64,000 bases of DNA. Source: Larimichthys crocea (Eukaryota; Chordata; Actinopteri; Sciaenidae). The translations under genes were made by a program, and so were the position numbers. A model generated the notes under the pieces. The model searched no databases and was not told the DNA's origin. It saw only the letters and a program-made list of their open reading frames with translations. Location of the stretch: positions 15,545,803 to 15,609,802 of the forward strand of contig NC_040027.1 in assembly GCF_000972845.2 (NCBI RefSeq). Direction: 5' to 3'. This document shows, piece by piece, positions 29,461 through 41,574 of the stretch. The first letter of the stretch is position 1. Each line of letters starts with the position of its first letter.

Positions 29461-30544
29461 TCTTTCAGTGGACAGACACCTGGTCAGTAGCGATGTCATG
29501 TTGGCAGTTTCTGGTAACTTTTACACGAGTGCAAGTGCGCTTGACTTTGACTGATAATGAGCTAATTCTTTTTCTGAATTGCTGTAATTACACTGAAAAG
29601 CTGAATTTGAGATTCCTCTAGATCATTGGTTGTTTTTCTGTAGCAGATTTCCCTCTACCGGTAAAAACGGACACCTGATGGTCTGTGACCTCGAGTGATC
29701 AGCCTCCTTAAAGGTCCCACAGCCAAGCTTTTACACGGTGATGGTTAATCCACCTTTCCAAACACTTTGGTCGATCAAGATAGCTTGATGACCTTTTCAT
29801 GTAGCACCATCGAGGTCAAAATCTAACAGGCAGATTGTCAAATTCAGAAACATCCCACAATAATCTTAAAGTGTTTACTTCAGGAGTCGTTTGTTGTAAC
29901 TGAAAAAATGGAACCAAATTAGGGTGCAAACCTGTGCAACACTGCTTTTGTTTGTGCATTCTGTTAAACTCAATCATAAAGTTTGAGCACCCAATTACTC
30001 ATGTGACCTTTATGACTCGTGCACTCACGGTAGGAGTTAATGCATAACAACTGAAAGCCAGTCAGCGTTAATCAATCTCTCAAAACTGTAATCCAAAATC
30101 CAAGGTCACCGGTACAAATGGCTCATTTCCATTCGAGAGAAGCAAAAAAAAGAAAAAAAAAAGAAATATTATATGACATTATCGCCATGGACAACAATTC
30201 ATAGAACTGCTTTATTTTGTATTCATTCTGATTGAGTCCAAACACACACACATACAGCCATCTATTTATCCTCACGTATAAATAGATGAATTTACACAGA
30301 TATACATAAATACACATTTCTGATATGCATATTCATTTTTGAAATCATGCTATGTCTCTTCTGTAAAGGACTCTCCCTATTGGATGAGGGCACACACAGC
30401 GATCTGAAAACACATACACAACACAGCTGGAACAGTTGGAAGAATCCCTATTGATTTGCATGTACAGTAAAATACCACAAATCTTTCCATTTTTGGATAT
30501 CTTACAAAGAAACAGCTGTGGCTTATAGACCATAAATATACAGC

Positions 30545-30771
30545 AGCTGCATCTCAATAAACACACTGAAGAATATGGTACAGTAAATTATGTAGATTGC
30601 AATCATTTCTTTTGCCCAGCAGCAAAAATAAAACCAAATAAAAATAATATTCTCCGATTCAAATGGAAAATATATTTGTATATCTTTATATATGTATTTA
30701 TAATTTTATGTACACATTCTCAGGAGCACAACTATGAGAAAGAAAAATAAATACAACAGCACAAGTGAAAA
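30545..30771. repeat. Duplicated block, second copy
   Basis: Matches 27753-27967. It carries an extra TATATATGTATT-like insertion and is followed by AT-rich sequence. The copies are about 2.8 kb apart. Confidence 0.9.
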
Positions 30772-33700
30772 AAAATAATATATATATATAAATGATAGGC
30801 CTACATGTAAAATTTCTCCAATAAGGCAATAAAAATGAACTTAAAAGCTAGACTGTACAAAATATTGCTGCTATGGTCTCCATCTGATGAACAACAGCAA
30901 ACTGATTACAACTGGCCACTGCACATCATGAGAATGAGCTCATCTCTATTTTACAAACATCGACGTGTCCTCCCTTACACACAAACACACATAGAAACGT
31001 ACCAACCGATCTGTAGTTAGATTTAAAAAAAAAGAAAAGAAGAAAAATTCAGTTTGTATGTTGAACTTAAGTCTTATTTTAGAGTCCTAAGATGTCAACC
31101 ACAGAGAGAGACTACAGTAAACACTACAATGACTGTGATTGACTTCACCAACACACACACACTTGATAATCCTAACATGAACGCTGTCTTAATATCAGCC
31201 TGTGTGAGCGGAAAAAACGAAGATAACGTGATGTCATGTTTGATTTGGCCTCTATCACTAGTTCTTCTTCAAGTGCAACATTCAACCCATTTACAAACTG
31301 CTGTGTCTCACCGACGTACTGCAACGTACTGTGTTCATTCACATACACAGATAACAGGTACGATATTGACTGCACTACAACTGATGCTCTACGTCTAACA
31401 AACATTTGAAAAATGTTAAGTCGATGGATTTCTTATTGTGAGGAGGGTTAGGGCAACTGTCACCGATATGCCGATTATTTTCCCACCTAAACAAAGAAAA
31501 AATAAAGAAATTGTTACAAATGATCCGTGTGCATCTGTCCAAAAATAGGGCAACACTGGAAGACATTGTTATGACGTGATGACTGCTATAATGACCGACA
31601 ATGTCTGCTGCCTTTAGTGTTGCAAATTGCTGCCCTCTGTTGTGAAGGCAAGAGTCAGCCGTTTTCCACGAGAGGTGTAGTAAAAAAAAAAAGAAGTAGT
31701 AACACTGAAATTACACGACGAACACGTGAAGTAAAAAACAAACAAACCGGGAAATAAAGAAGCTGCAGTGATGAAATGATGAAAACATTAAAGTTAAAGT
31801 TCTTTGGATGCAAATAATAATAATAATAATAATAATAAAAGAAGCAATTAGAATGAAAAGTACCAACAATGAAGATTATAATAAAACACAAACAGATGAA
31901 ATAAATAAAAATTCACAGTAGTAAAACAGCCGAAGAGAAGCTCAGAAATAAAAAATAACATTTGATATAAATAATTAATTATTACGCTATGAATAAAACA
32001 AACCGTAGAGATGAAATGATGAGTTTTAATTCTTCCCTCTATAAACTAAACTGCATAATATTCACTACTGTAAAAGTGGTGGATGACAGAGACGTCTAAA
32101 CGTTCTTTTTTGATGGTTACTATAATAACTCTGGTTTCACGAGCCCTCCAACACCACGGACCTCACGACTCACTCAGCACGCTGAAATCTACACGTGGCC
32201 GTACGTGCTGCTCCCAGGGTTGACGTCGCAATGTTGCGTTTCTCTATCGGATGTTGAGAGAAAGCTGGATGCCAGGTGAGGAGGAGTACAACAATACAGC
32301 CAGTACCGAGGAGGAGGAGAAGGCCAGATTTCAGTGTGCTGCCTCTGCAGGAGTGAGTCTGTTGGAGGGCTGTGCTATCATACTGTACAATACCTACAGA
32401 AAAGTATTCGCCCTGCTTTGAAGTTATCATGTTCATTATTTTATTTTCTGTCATTCAGTGTCCAAAAGAAAAAAAAAGCCACATTATCTCAGGTTATAAT
32501 AAAAAACATGAAAACATCCAAGGAGAATACTTCTCACAGGCACCGTGACTCACTATGGTCTTTCATGTATGTCGAACATATAAGACTACAGCCGTATACG
32601 CACTACCGTATGTCACACATTATTATTAAACTGATATAATTTATCATTTATCAAGGGTGAAAGGCAGGGATGGTTGAAAAATCAGTGACGTCATCACTGT
32701 CAGGATTTTTTTCCCCCCCTTCTCTGGTACTCGAGTCACTTTTTCCCCCCTCGGTTGTGTTCAGTTTTTCTGAATGCATGTTTAAAATCCTGTTTCAGAC
32801 AGAGATCCTGCTGCTGCTACCGCTGAGGTCTGGACCTCAGACCAATGATTCCTCTCCACTGAGACGTTCACTCCTCTCTGCCAGAGAACAGGCTTTACTG
32901 TTGGAGACAGACAAGACAAGATTGAAAGTATTAGGCAGGAGTGCGCACAGCATACACAATTTTATCCTCCCAGCCCGGCCGTGAAATGTGTGAAATCTTC
33001 TCATGCATTACTTGCGAATGATAGTGAAAACAGTGAGCTAGCTGTTATTAAATGCTGCTGATAAAAGGAAAATAGATTAGATAAGGCAACCATAAATCTC
33101 ATAAACATAAACACCCTCGAGTGACCCTTTGTGTGTCTGACTGGTGCGACTCCACACTTAACAAATATCTAATGTCGATTTAATGAAATATCTTGGATCA
33201 AATAACGCTGTAAAGTCCAAATTTCCTGAGATATTTTAATTAATCGGCATCACCTACATAATTCAGCGTGATTAACATGATTAAGCATCCCTTTTATAAG
33301 GATTATAAAAGCGGGAACATATTTAATATATTATATTATATGTCAAAACTGAGTTTGACGTGATCGGGAGACAAAACTTGCTTCGGGACATCCCCGGTGT
33401 AAAGACGTGTCTACGAAGATGAAACTTAAAATGAGCAAGAGAAAAGAACCGATGGCTGATGACACCTTATCAGAGCATGTCATGCAGCAGAGTATGGGCA
33501 AATGCTGCATGTTAACACCGTGTTTTCTTAACATTAATTTACCAGATAAAACATTTTACATATATGTTTTAACACTGGAAATAAACTCAAAAATGCCTCA
33601 TATATCCTCCCGTATTGCTCAAGATGAACCAAAATGATGTCCGTGTTTTGTAAAATGTGATTCCTCTGTGAGTTTAATGTACATATCTCTATTGTGACCA

Positions 33701-34027
33701 TCTTTCTGGTGATGCACGAGGCCGATGCAGCGCGGTGGTGTGTGCTAAATGCTGAGCAGCTTGATGTTGGAGGGACATGGGATGGCTGGTTGTGGACTTG
33801 ATGGTCACGCGGGCTGCATTTTTCCACCCACTTATCAATGAGGAATGAATGCTGTAATGTAGAGGTGGGTTTCTGGATGCAGAGCGAGCCTACCTCTTGG
33901 ATCAATGACTTTTTTTGAACCTGAGAAGCTTGTTCTACATTTACTGTAGAAGCTTCTCACGTGGGTAAACTGATCCTTTCCATCCTAGTAACCCTGAATA
34001 AACAATCACCACCAAACAACAACTGAT

Positions 34028-34033
34028 TTTATT
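34028..34033 (-). terminator. Possible proximal polyadenylation signal of pip5k1c
   Basis: Minus-strand AATAAA about 30 bp after the read-through TAA, followed by a GT-rich stretch (TTGTTGTTTGGTGGTG). The signal is good, but a 3' UTR this short would be unusual, so it may serve only the unspliced form. Confidence 0.35.
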
Positions 34034-34061
34034 CCTTGCCTATTTTCCTGTACTTAATATT

Positions 34062-34169
34062 TTAGTGCTTCTCACTTACTGTCTCTTTTTCCCAATCCCC
34101 ATCTGGCAGGGACTTAGACTCTGAGCCATAGTGTAGCGGAGAGTACACCCAGGTCCTGTCCTCTGGAGG
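34062..34169 (-). CDS. pip5k1c: pip5k1c last visible coding exon with WVYSPLHY motif
   Basis: Codes [20 protein letters not shown] then [10 protein letters not shown], with VSEKH and TAA if unspliced. WVYSPLHY is the motif by which mammalian PIP5K1C binds talin and the AP-2 complex. After GAGACA there is a good donor, GTAAGT, in phase 0. Mammalian proteins end near the matching point, so a further exon may supply the stop. One candidate acceptor, CTTCTACAG followed at once by TAA, is at 33943. If read through instead, the stop is at 34062-34064. Confidence 0.85.
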   Translation of the reverse strand, partial: PPEDRTWVYSPLHYGSESKSLPDGDWEKETVSEKH

Positions 34170-37100
34170 CTGTTTTTACACACCCACCACAGTAGAGGGG
34201 GACAGAGGAAAGGCCAGAGGCACAGAGACAAGCAGCAGGGGCAGGCAGGAGAAAGACACAGGAGATCACGGGAGAAGAAAAAGACAAGACAGGAAATGAA
34301 AAATTAGGGATGCATATAGGAGGAAATGTCGCCGAGAGACATCGGAAAGTGTGAATTTGAGTGTAAAAATGTTAAAAGGTGTTTCAAAGGATGTGTCAAT
34401 CCTTTCAGAGGTTACAAGACTTGAACACAGAGATGAAAAAAATCGTGTCAAATAACAGGTTGCATACGGAGGAGTGCTGTTAAATGTTAAGATGGATCTC
34501 ACTGACGTGTGATTAAATCATATGTCTTATTCTTAGCTCCTGGGAAGCAGAGTGAAGTGTACAGAGTGGATGGATGAGTCGCTAAAGCAGCCAAACAGGG
34601 AAGGATGAGGAGTGGTAGTGGTAGAGGTAGTGGGAAGAAAAAGCCAGGATGCAGGGACAGAACACAGAAAGCATCCTCGAGTCAAAGCAAAACACAAGAG
34701 CAACAAGCAAAAGCACTCTTTGGTCTGTAAAAGCTTCGGCGGGTTCTTTTGTTTCTGGAGGTGGCAGCCCTTTAAGAGAGGGAAGCAGCTGCCGCACGGT
34801 ATGTTGGCGATGGTGACGGAGGCGGAGGTGGAGGTGGTGTGGGTTGATGTCATACACGCATACAGACGGGTGGAAAAATGAGTAAAGTCAGTAAATAAAT
34901 GAGTGGAGATGTTTCCGTGCTCTGTGGCACGTCAAAAAACACAGAGCAGGTCTGTTTTGTATCAGGATGGCGAGAGGTTCAGTCACAGACTGAACAGTGG
35001 CTAAACTAATATATGTTTTGATATATGGGAGAGACGCTAAATTGGGTCTGACATTTGATGATGCTCGTGAATAAGTGAGACGTGAGTTAAAACAGACGAG
35101 ACGCTCTTCCTCAGGTGACTGATGTCATCCAAACGTCAGCAGTCACACAGAGAGGACGTTATAGTCGGGCTTGCAGTGCATAAACGACTCCTCGTCGCAA
35201 AGATGAATGCGCATGTGAGAGTTCAGTGGTGTAAAAAAACCATCAGCACAGAGAAAAGGTGGCAAAAAAAGGTCAGATGATTCCCAGCAAGTGACGCCAC
35301 AGCTTTGTGAAGCTCAGTTGTGGGGTGAAGACGTGGATCGTGGGTGGACCTGCTCAAACAAGCCACATGTAACGGCATCGATCTGTCAGTCGAAGCTGCC
35401 ATGCTGTTAATTATGCATAACTTTAAGATTTAGTTTAATTTAAACGGATGTAAAAATTTCACAGTCATGGTTACAGGCCTGAATGTTTGACCCCTAAGGT
35501 GAGGCGATCTGGTGACCACCTTAGAGGGAAGGACATTCTTCTGAGTGATCACATTTATCCTGTGATGAAACGATCTGTCCTAATGGGAGTGGTCTTTTCT
35601 AGGATGACAATACCTCCATCCATAGGACACGAGGGGTCACTGAATGGTTACGTTATGGCCTTCGCAGGCAACCCAGTTGGATATCTATGGGAAATTTCGA
35701 TTAACACGCGAGGTAGGCTGTCAGTGAGTGAGGAAACAAATTGATTTAATGGAAGATGAAAATCAGAGTAACACAAAGGTCAAATAAAAAGTCTTTTGTC
35801 CTCCCACACTTCATTGTCTTCTCTTATGGGGAGAGCCCTGTAATCATGTTTCATTAGACCAACAGCGATGTGCTCAGGAGGGCTGATCTAGTGCAGTCTA
35901 ACACACCAGGTACTAGTACCAGCTGAACTCACTTCTCACTTACCGGCCAACAGGACCGGCATCTCCTCCTTTGTCGGAGAGGAGAGACCACCCAGGTCCT
36001 TCCATCAGGAAACTTGACAACAACAGAGGGAATGTGGTGCAGACACGAAGAGATGTGAAGAGTTGAAGTAAGGTGGGGGAGTGACAGAGGGTGGAAAAAA
36101 AGAAGCATGCTGAGGTGAAAATGAAAATAAGTGAGAGGTGACTGCTGTCTGGCAGCCAGACTGTTTTTATCCACCCACTTGCACACAACACGCTACCATC
36201 GCACCACCTTCATTTCATGCAGGCATTCACATAACGGGGGGGAAAAAAGAGGGAAATGTCAGAGACAGAGCGAGAACCGGAGAAGATTAAGACTCGGGAC
36301 TAGATGGAACAGAAGAAGAAGGTGAAAATTATAGAATAAAAATGTGCGGGCGGAGCAGAGGAGGACGGAGGTGACGAAGTCAAAGACGAGGGGGAGCAGA
36401 CAAAAAGTTGAAAAACAGATCAGATGTAGAGGAACGGAGGAGAAGGAGAGCAGAGCGTGAATCATGAAAAGTGAATGTGGAGACTGTCGGTCGTGGCTGA
36501 ATAATTTAGTCACGAGCCACTCTGAGGAATCTGTGAAGTGACGACACACACACGTGTAACACCTGTCTCACTCTGCGCCTTGAGCAATCACACCAACCTC
36601 AAATGATGTGCTGTGTTTTCCCCCAAAGAGTGTCATGAATGCTGCCATTTCAAACACATTCACTGCTGCTTATTTCTATAGGTACCGTTTAATTTAAAGC
36701 TAAACAGAGGCTTTTTATAAAAAAGGTGCTCTCATAGAAATTGAAGTTGCTGAGTGTTACAAGGACTAAAATCTGATTTATTTTGATTTTCTCTCGCAGA
36801 AACTCAACCCAGCATGCTTGTAATCCAATACTGATTAATAAAATAAAGGAAATTTGCTCAGATGTACAGAAAGAGAAACATATGACATGTTAATAAAAAC
36901 ACAATTGAATTTAATTGGGGTTTTTTTTGTGTTTGCTTTCTTTCAATCATAATCCTCTTAAATTACAAGCAGTAATAATTATGTAAGCAATGGATTTTGT
37001 GAGACACTGCTACAGCTTTTTTGCCTGTTCAGCGCTTCTGTTACTTGAAAACAAGAGTGCCGATAAGTGGCAATAACGTTGAAACTGTCCCGTGGTTCTT

Positions 37101-40100
37101 CCCCCTTTTTTTCTGCGTGAATCGAGCAGAGCGGCACCTGAAACATTTATTAACGGAAAAAGCGCGTTGGGGCGGGCGTGCAGAAACCTCGACTTGTGTG
37201 GGATGTCAGAAGGGAGAAGTGCAGCAGCTGATGATGATGATGATGGCGGTGATGGTGGTGGTGACGGTGGTGGAGAGAAACAGCAGAAACAGCACAAAGG
37301 ATGATCAGATGGCGAGGTGGCTGGCTGACCTGAGCGAGGCGGTAGATTATCCTGACAGTTCAGTTTAGTTTCCATATACTGAGATATGTGGAGCTTTCAT
37401 ACTTCACTTTAGGTTTTAACAGCAGATGAATCAACTTACTTCCACTTGGCCACTCCCGGTCTGTTTCTGTGTTGGACGTGCACAGTGTCGCTTCACCTCT
37501 GGCAGAGCTACAGACCCCCCTGCTGCTGCCGTACAGAGAGTGTATCCCCTCCCCTTTGAAGCATGAACTGGGCGTCAGCCAGAGCCGGCTACATGAGAGG
37601 GCTGTTAAATAACTGAAGGGAGCTCGAGGACTAACCTGTTGGCCATTAGGGATTTCTCATGCCACATTAGAGGGTTTTTGATTCCTGACAGGAGACACCA
37701 CAGCAGGAGCGCATGCCAGGTGGGAACGTCTCTATCAGTAACTGTGATCACTGGCTCTGTTCTCCATGCTTCACCCGACACTCATACATTCATTTATACG
37801 CGTGCTTTTTGGGCACATTTATACCTGCCGACAGGACGCTATCCGATGATAGCCGCCCGCTTTTTGTAGGACAATCCTGCGGACTGCGAACGAGCTGCGA
37901 AAGCCGCTTCATTCGTTTTGCTGTGAGTGTGTCTGCGGTTTAGTTGTTGATCGTATTAGACAGGAAACGCAGAGTGATATTGACGTGCTATCATCACTCG
38001 GTAAACACACCAAACCAAGAGTGCACACTGCAATAAACCGTGTTTAAAGAAATAGGTCGACATTTTGCTTTTTCGTGCCAAGAGTTAGAGAAGAAGATTG
38101 ACACCGCTCTCGTGTCTAAATATGAAAAGCGCTTAGCGTAAAGCCTAGAATAAATGTCGAAGTATTCCTTTAACTGAATGCACCACACACTGCAAGCAAT
38201 AACTGCACACGCTCTTATTCCCATACCAGCCTGAGTCGCCGCGTTCGACTGTCAGCGCCTCTGTAGGAGAGCACCAAATAGCTCAGTCTTTGAACTTATG
38301 ATCAGAAATACATTGCTCGTTACAAATACATCTCAAAAGTAGCCAACACACCTCGATGCTCATTCATATTAAGGATAATTTGATGGTTAAAAAAAAAAGT
38401 GAAAACTCAAAAAGATGACAAGTGATGGGAGCTAGTCCTACACTGAGATGTGCTTACTGTTGTCTAACGTCTAAAAGTGTGTGCGCATGTGTGTGTGTGT
38501 GTGTGTGTCTGGACTTACAAAGTAGATATCTGTGATTGGCACGTCATCGTCGTCGTCGACTGAAGCCTGGCTGGTGCACCCTGAGCCGGACATCTGGCTG
38601 GCCCTGTCTGCGTCTATCACCTTGGGGCTGGACGGGGCTTCCTTGGCTGCCCCGGGGGAAGAAGGAGCAGCTGGGGCAGACGAGCAGGAGGAGGAGGAGG
38701 AGGCTGCGGCTTCTGGCGCTGACGAAGAAGAGCCGGAAGGTGCTGCCGCAGCGGCATCGGGGGCCGCCGCTCCCGCTACCTCCTTAAGATCACTGTTGGA
38801 AAGTGGAAAAACACCAAATACAAGTTTAATGCTTTCCTAATTTATTATAATATTATTAAACAGTTCATTATTATAAAGGCTCCGTGAGATTTAAGGACAA
38901 AATAAACAACCTGGTTACCCACACGCAGCTGTTGCAGCCATAAATTGGGTCATAAGTGACCGGGGCTATAAGAGAAAACTGTCTTTGGCAGCTGCATGTG
39001 TGGGTTTGTTGTTTATCAGCTTAAGCTTTAAGATTTGCCAGCTGGCTTGTGTGTCGCCAACAATCCTTTATTGTTCCTGGCCTGATCATAAACTATTAGG
39101 AAGGATTTAAGCGCGTCCACATTGCTTTCTCAGCTTCTGTGTTCGAGCTTATCGCCACCAGAGGAGAAGCCCGGCAGTTGGCCGCTGAGGCAAAAGAAGC
39201 TGAGTTGGCATCTCCAAGAGAGAGCTGATTGGCTGAAGGGGGGGGTTGCCATGCAGAGAGTCTCTCTGTCGTCAAATCTGTGCATTAATTTAGGGATGTC
39301 TTTACAAAACTGTATCAGTGTCTCTCTGTACGCCACACTCCTTCATTTGCTGCTGTTCTCTATTCACCGTCTTCATCATTCCCTTTCCTCTGCTCCATCT
39401 CTCACTTCTCACACCCATCAACCGGCTACTCCTCAAGCTGCAGGTGAGTCGGCTCAGTCGGATGGTGGATTCAGTCGCCCGTCGCTCCCTCAGCTGCTCT
39501 CACCACCGCCACCACCTCTCTCTCTCTCTCCTCCTCCAGCTTTCAGACCCCCCGGGCCATATGTCTAGCCACCGCCTTCTCAGCATCAGATGCAATTATT
39601 CAGTTGGTTTGCTTCAGCGGCCACATCCTGATTCAGCCTGACCTAACCAAATATAAATGTGAGCCCGGGGAACATGGCAGCAGGCAGCAGTTTCACTTTT
39701 CTAATAAAAATTAAATTAAATAAAAACAGGTCAGAATATGCAAAGGCAGGTCATTCCAGCTTTATCTGAGCAGCCTGCAGGCTTCCTGCCCTACTGACCT
39801 ACTTCTACTGACTGGTCCCCCCCCCATGTCAGGGCTCCTTCTGCCCCGTGTCTGCCTTGCAGTGTCACCCCATTAAAAAACAGCTCACAACACAAATTTC
39901 CATGCATGTGTGCACTCTCTCATTACTCTAAAGTAGATGCCCCGCTCCACACAGTGCCTGTGGTCATTTAGCTGTCCATAACAGGGGGACGATGGTGTCC
40001 TGTAAACAAACGGGTCGATCTCCTTTCGGCGTCACATGTTTAAAAACGTGTGCGTGAGAGTGGAGAGGTGTGCTAATCAGCTGCCTGTGCCCAGGTGAGA

Positions 40101-41539
40101 CTACCGGCAGCAGGTTATTTATAGTGCAGCGCCAAACTGAGTCATGTTGATGATTGGGGTCACGAACGACAGCTCTGCAGCTTATCCAGTATCGGGGGTC
40201 ACATGCATGCTGAGAGTGTATCATCATGGGTTATATTTACGCTCTATTTGCTGCACATGGGAATATATTTAACACCAAATATGACAAAGTGTGGCAAGAC
40301 AGACAAAAAGACAGATCATTTTTATTTGAATGTATTTTTTGCTTTTGGAAAATATAGCGATGCACTGAAGATACAGTTTGGATTTCTGTCATATCATGAA
40401 GGATTTGATACTATTACTATCTGTATCGAGTACTATCGATTAAAAAAGGCTGCTAAAATTCTAAGCGGGCTCTTTTCTGTGACTCGTTCAATCCCAAAAA
40501 AATCAGAGAGAATAACAAGATGAAACTAGACGATCAGCCCAACTCACCCTCTTTGTCTGAAACCCGCCACAAAGTGACCAGGTAAAATCAGGTGAAATCA
40601 TATAACCACACCTAAAGGTGGTAGAGTGGGTGCCCCTCGCGCAGAGGCTTATCCCAGGGTTCGAATCACCACCATCTCCACCTCAGCATCCATCTGCGGG
40701 CTCAGGGTGGTTTAAGATATTTCCTCGTCACTCTTCAATATCTCAGTTTACATATCTGCGGGGACTCTAACTGTCCAATCATGAGTTGTCTGACTGAACT
40801 CCAGTAAGTAGCATTTATCTCCCTTATTTGGTTCAATGATTAGATTCCATGACATGTTTTGAGTTTCTGCATCTTCTTGTTGGCGTACCTGGTTTCGGGT
40901 GAAGGCTGTGGAACGGAGATGGTGGGCTCACTGTCGTGTCTCTTCAACTCCACCTCCACTGTGATGGTCTGTTGATCCTCCTCGCGCACACGCAGCTCCT
41001 CCTGAGTCCTGAACACAGACGCAGACGGACGCGTTAAAACAACACGCGCAGAGGAAATGAAACAAACAAACAGAGCCACGTCTTAGCAACAAAACGACCA
41101 GGCCTGCTCATAAACACACCGACTAACAGGCTGACCTCATTTTCTCGTCTACACACCCACCACACCCAGAAAATGTTTGATGCTGTGAAAACATGACGCT
41201 GGCCACTTTCGAAAGTTTGTGAAAACAGCTCTTGAAACAGTAGCATTCATGCTCCAAACTCACCTCCCGTCATGGCTGAGTGACTGGGTGTGCCTCCTGG
41301 AGACAGAGGACACAGTGTCAGTACAGGCTGCATGAGAAAACCGCAGCAGCCAGCAACAACAACACCAGTGTGGCTCTTGAAGTGTTCACATGAGTAACTA
41401 CTGATGCCACAATGTGAAGTTTCTATGTTTAAGTTGTAATTTAAGGATGATGTAGTGTTATGGAAACATGACCTGTGAACGTCCAACACTGATCTTTGAA
41501 ATAAATGTTACAACGGGGCTCGGATTGCAATGGATAACT

Positions 41540-41574
<35 letters not shown>

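Larger units (their letters stand above)
27300..34061. other. Intergenic region between rab11b copy 2 and pip5k1c
   Basis: No gene recognised on either strand. It contains local duplications (27448-28190 and 30545-30771), a dead LINE fragment (28840-29460) and a poly-AAT tract (31819-31840). The part from about 30.1 to 34 kb has few clear repeats and may include pip5k1c 3' UTR on the minus strand, which I cannot prove from sequence alone. Confidence 0.6.

Noticed and set aside
32670..32984. 104-codon plus-strand frame with exon-like splice signals near 32800
   Set aside because: No family likeness and no partner exons found on either side.
38532..38840. 102-codon plus-strand frame rich in Ala and Glu
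   Set aside because: Antisense shadow of the real pip5k1c exon 38792-38519.
40612..40690. Candidate tRNA gene
   Set aside because: A and B boxes are present, but the acceptor stem and full cloverleaf do not form; a SINE relic is more likely.
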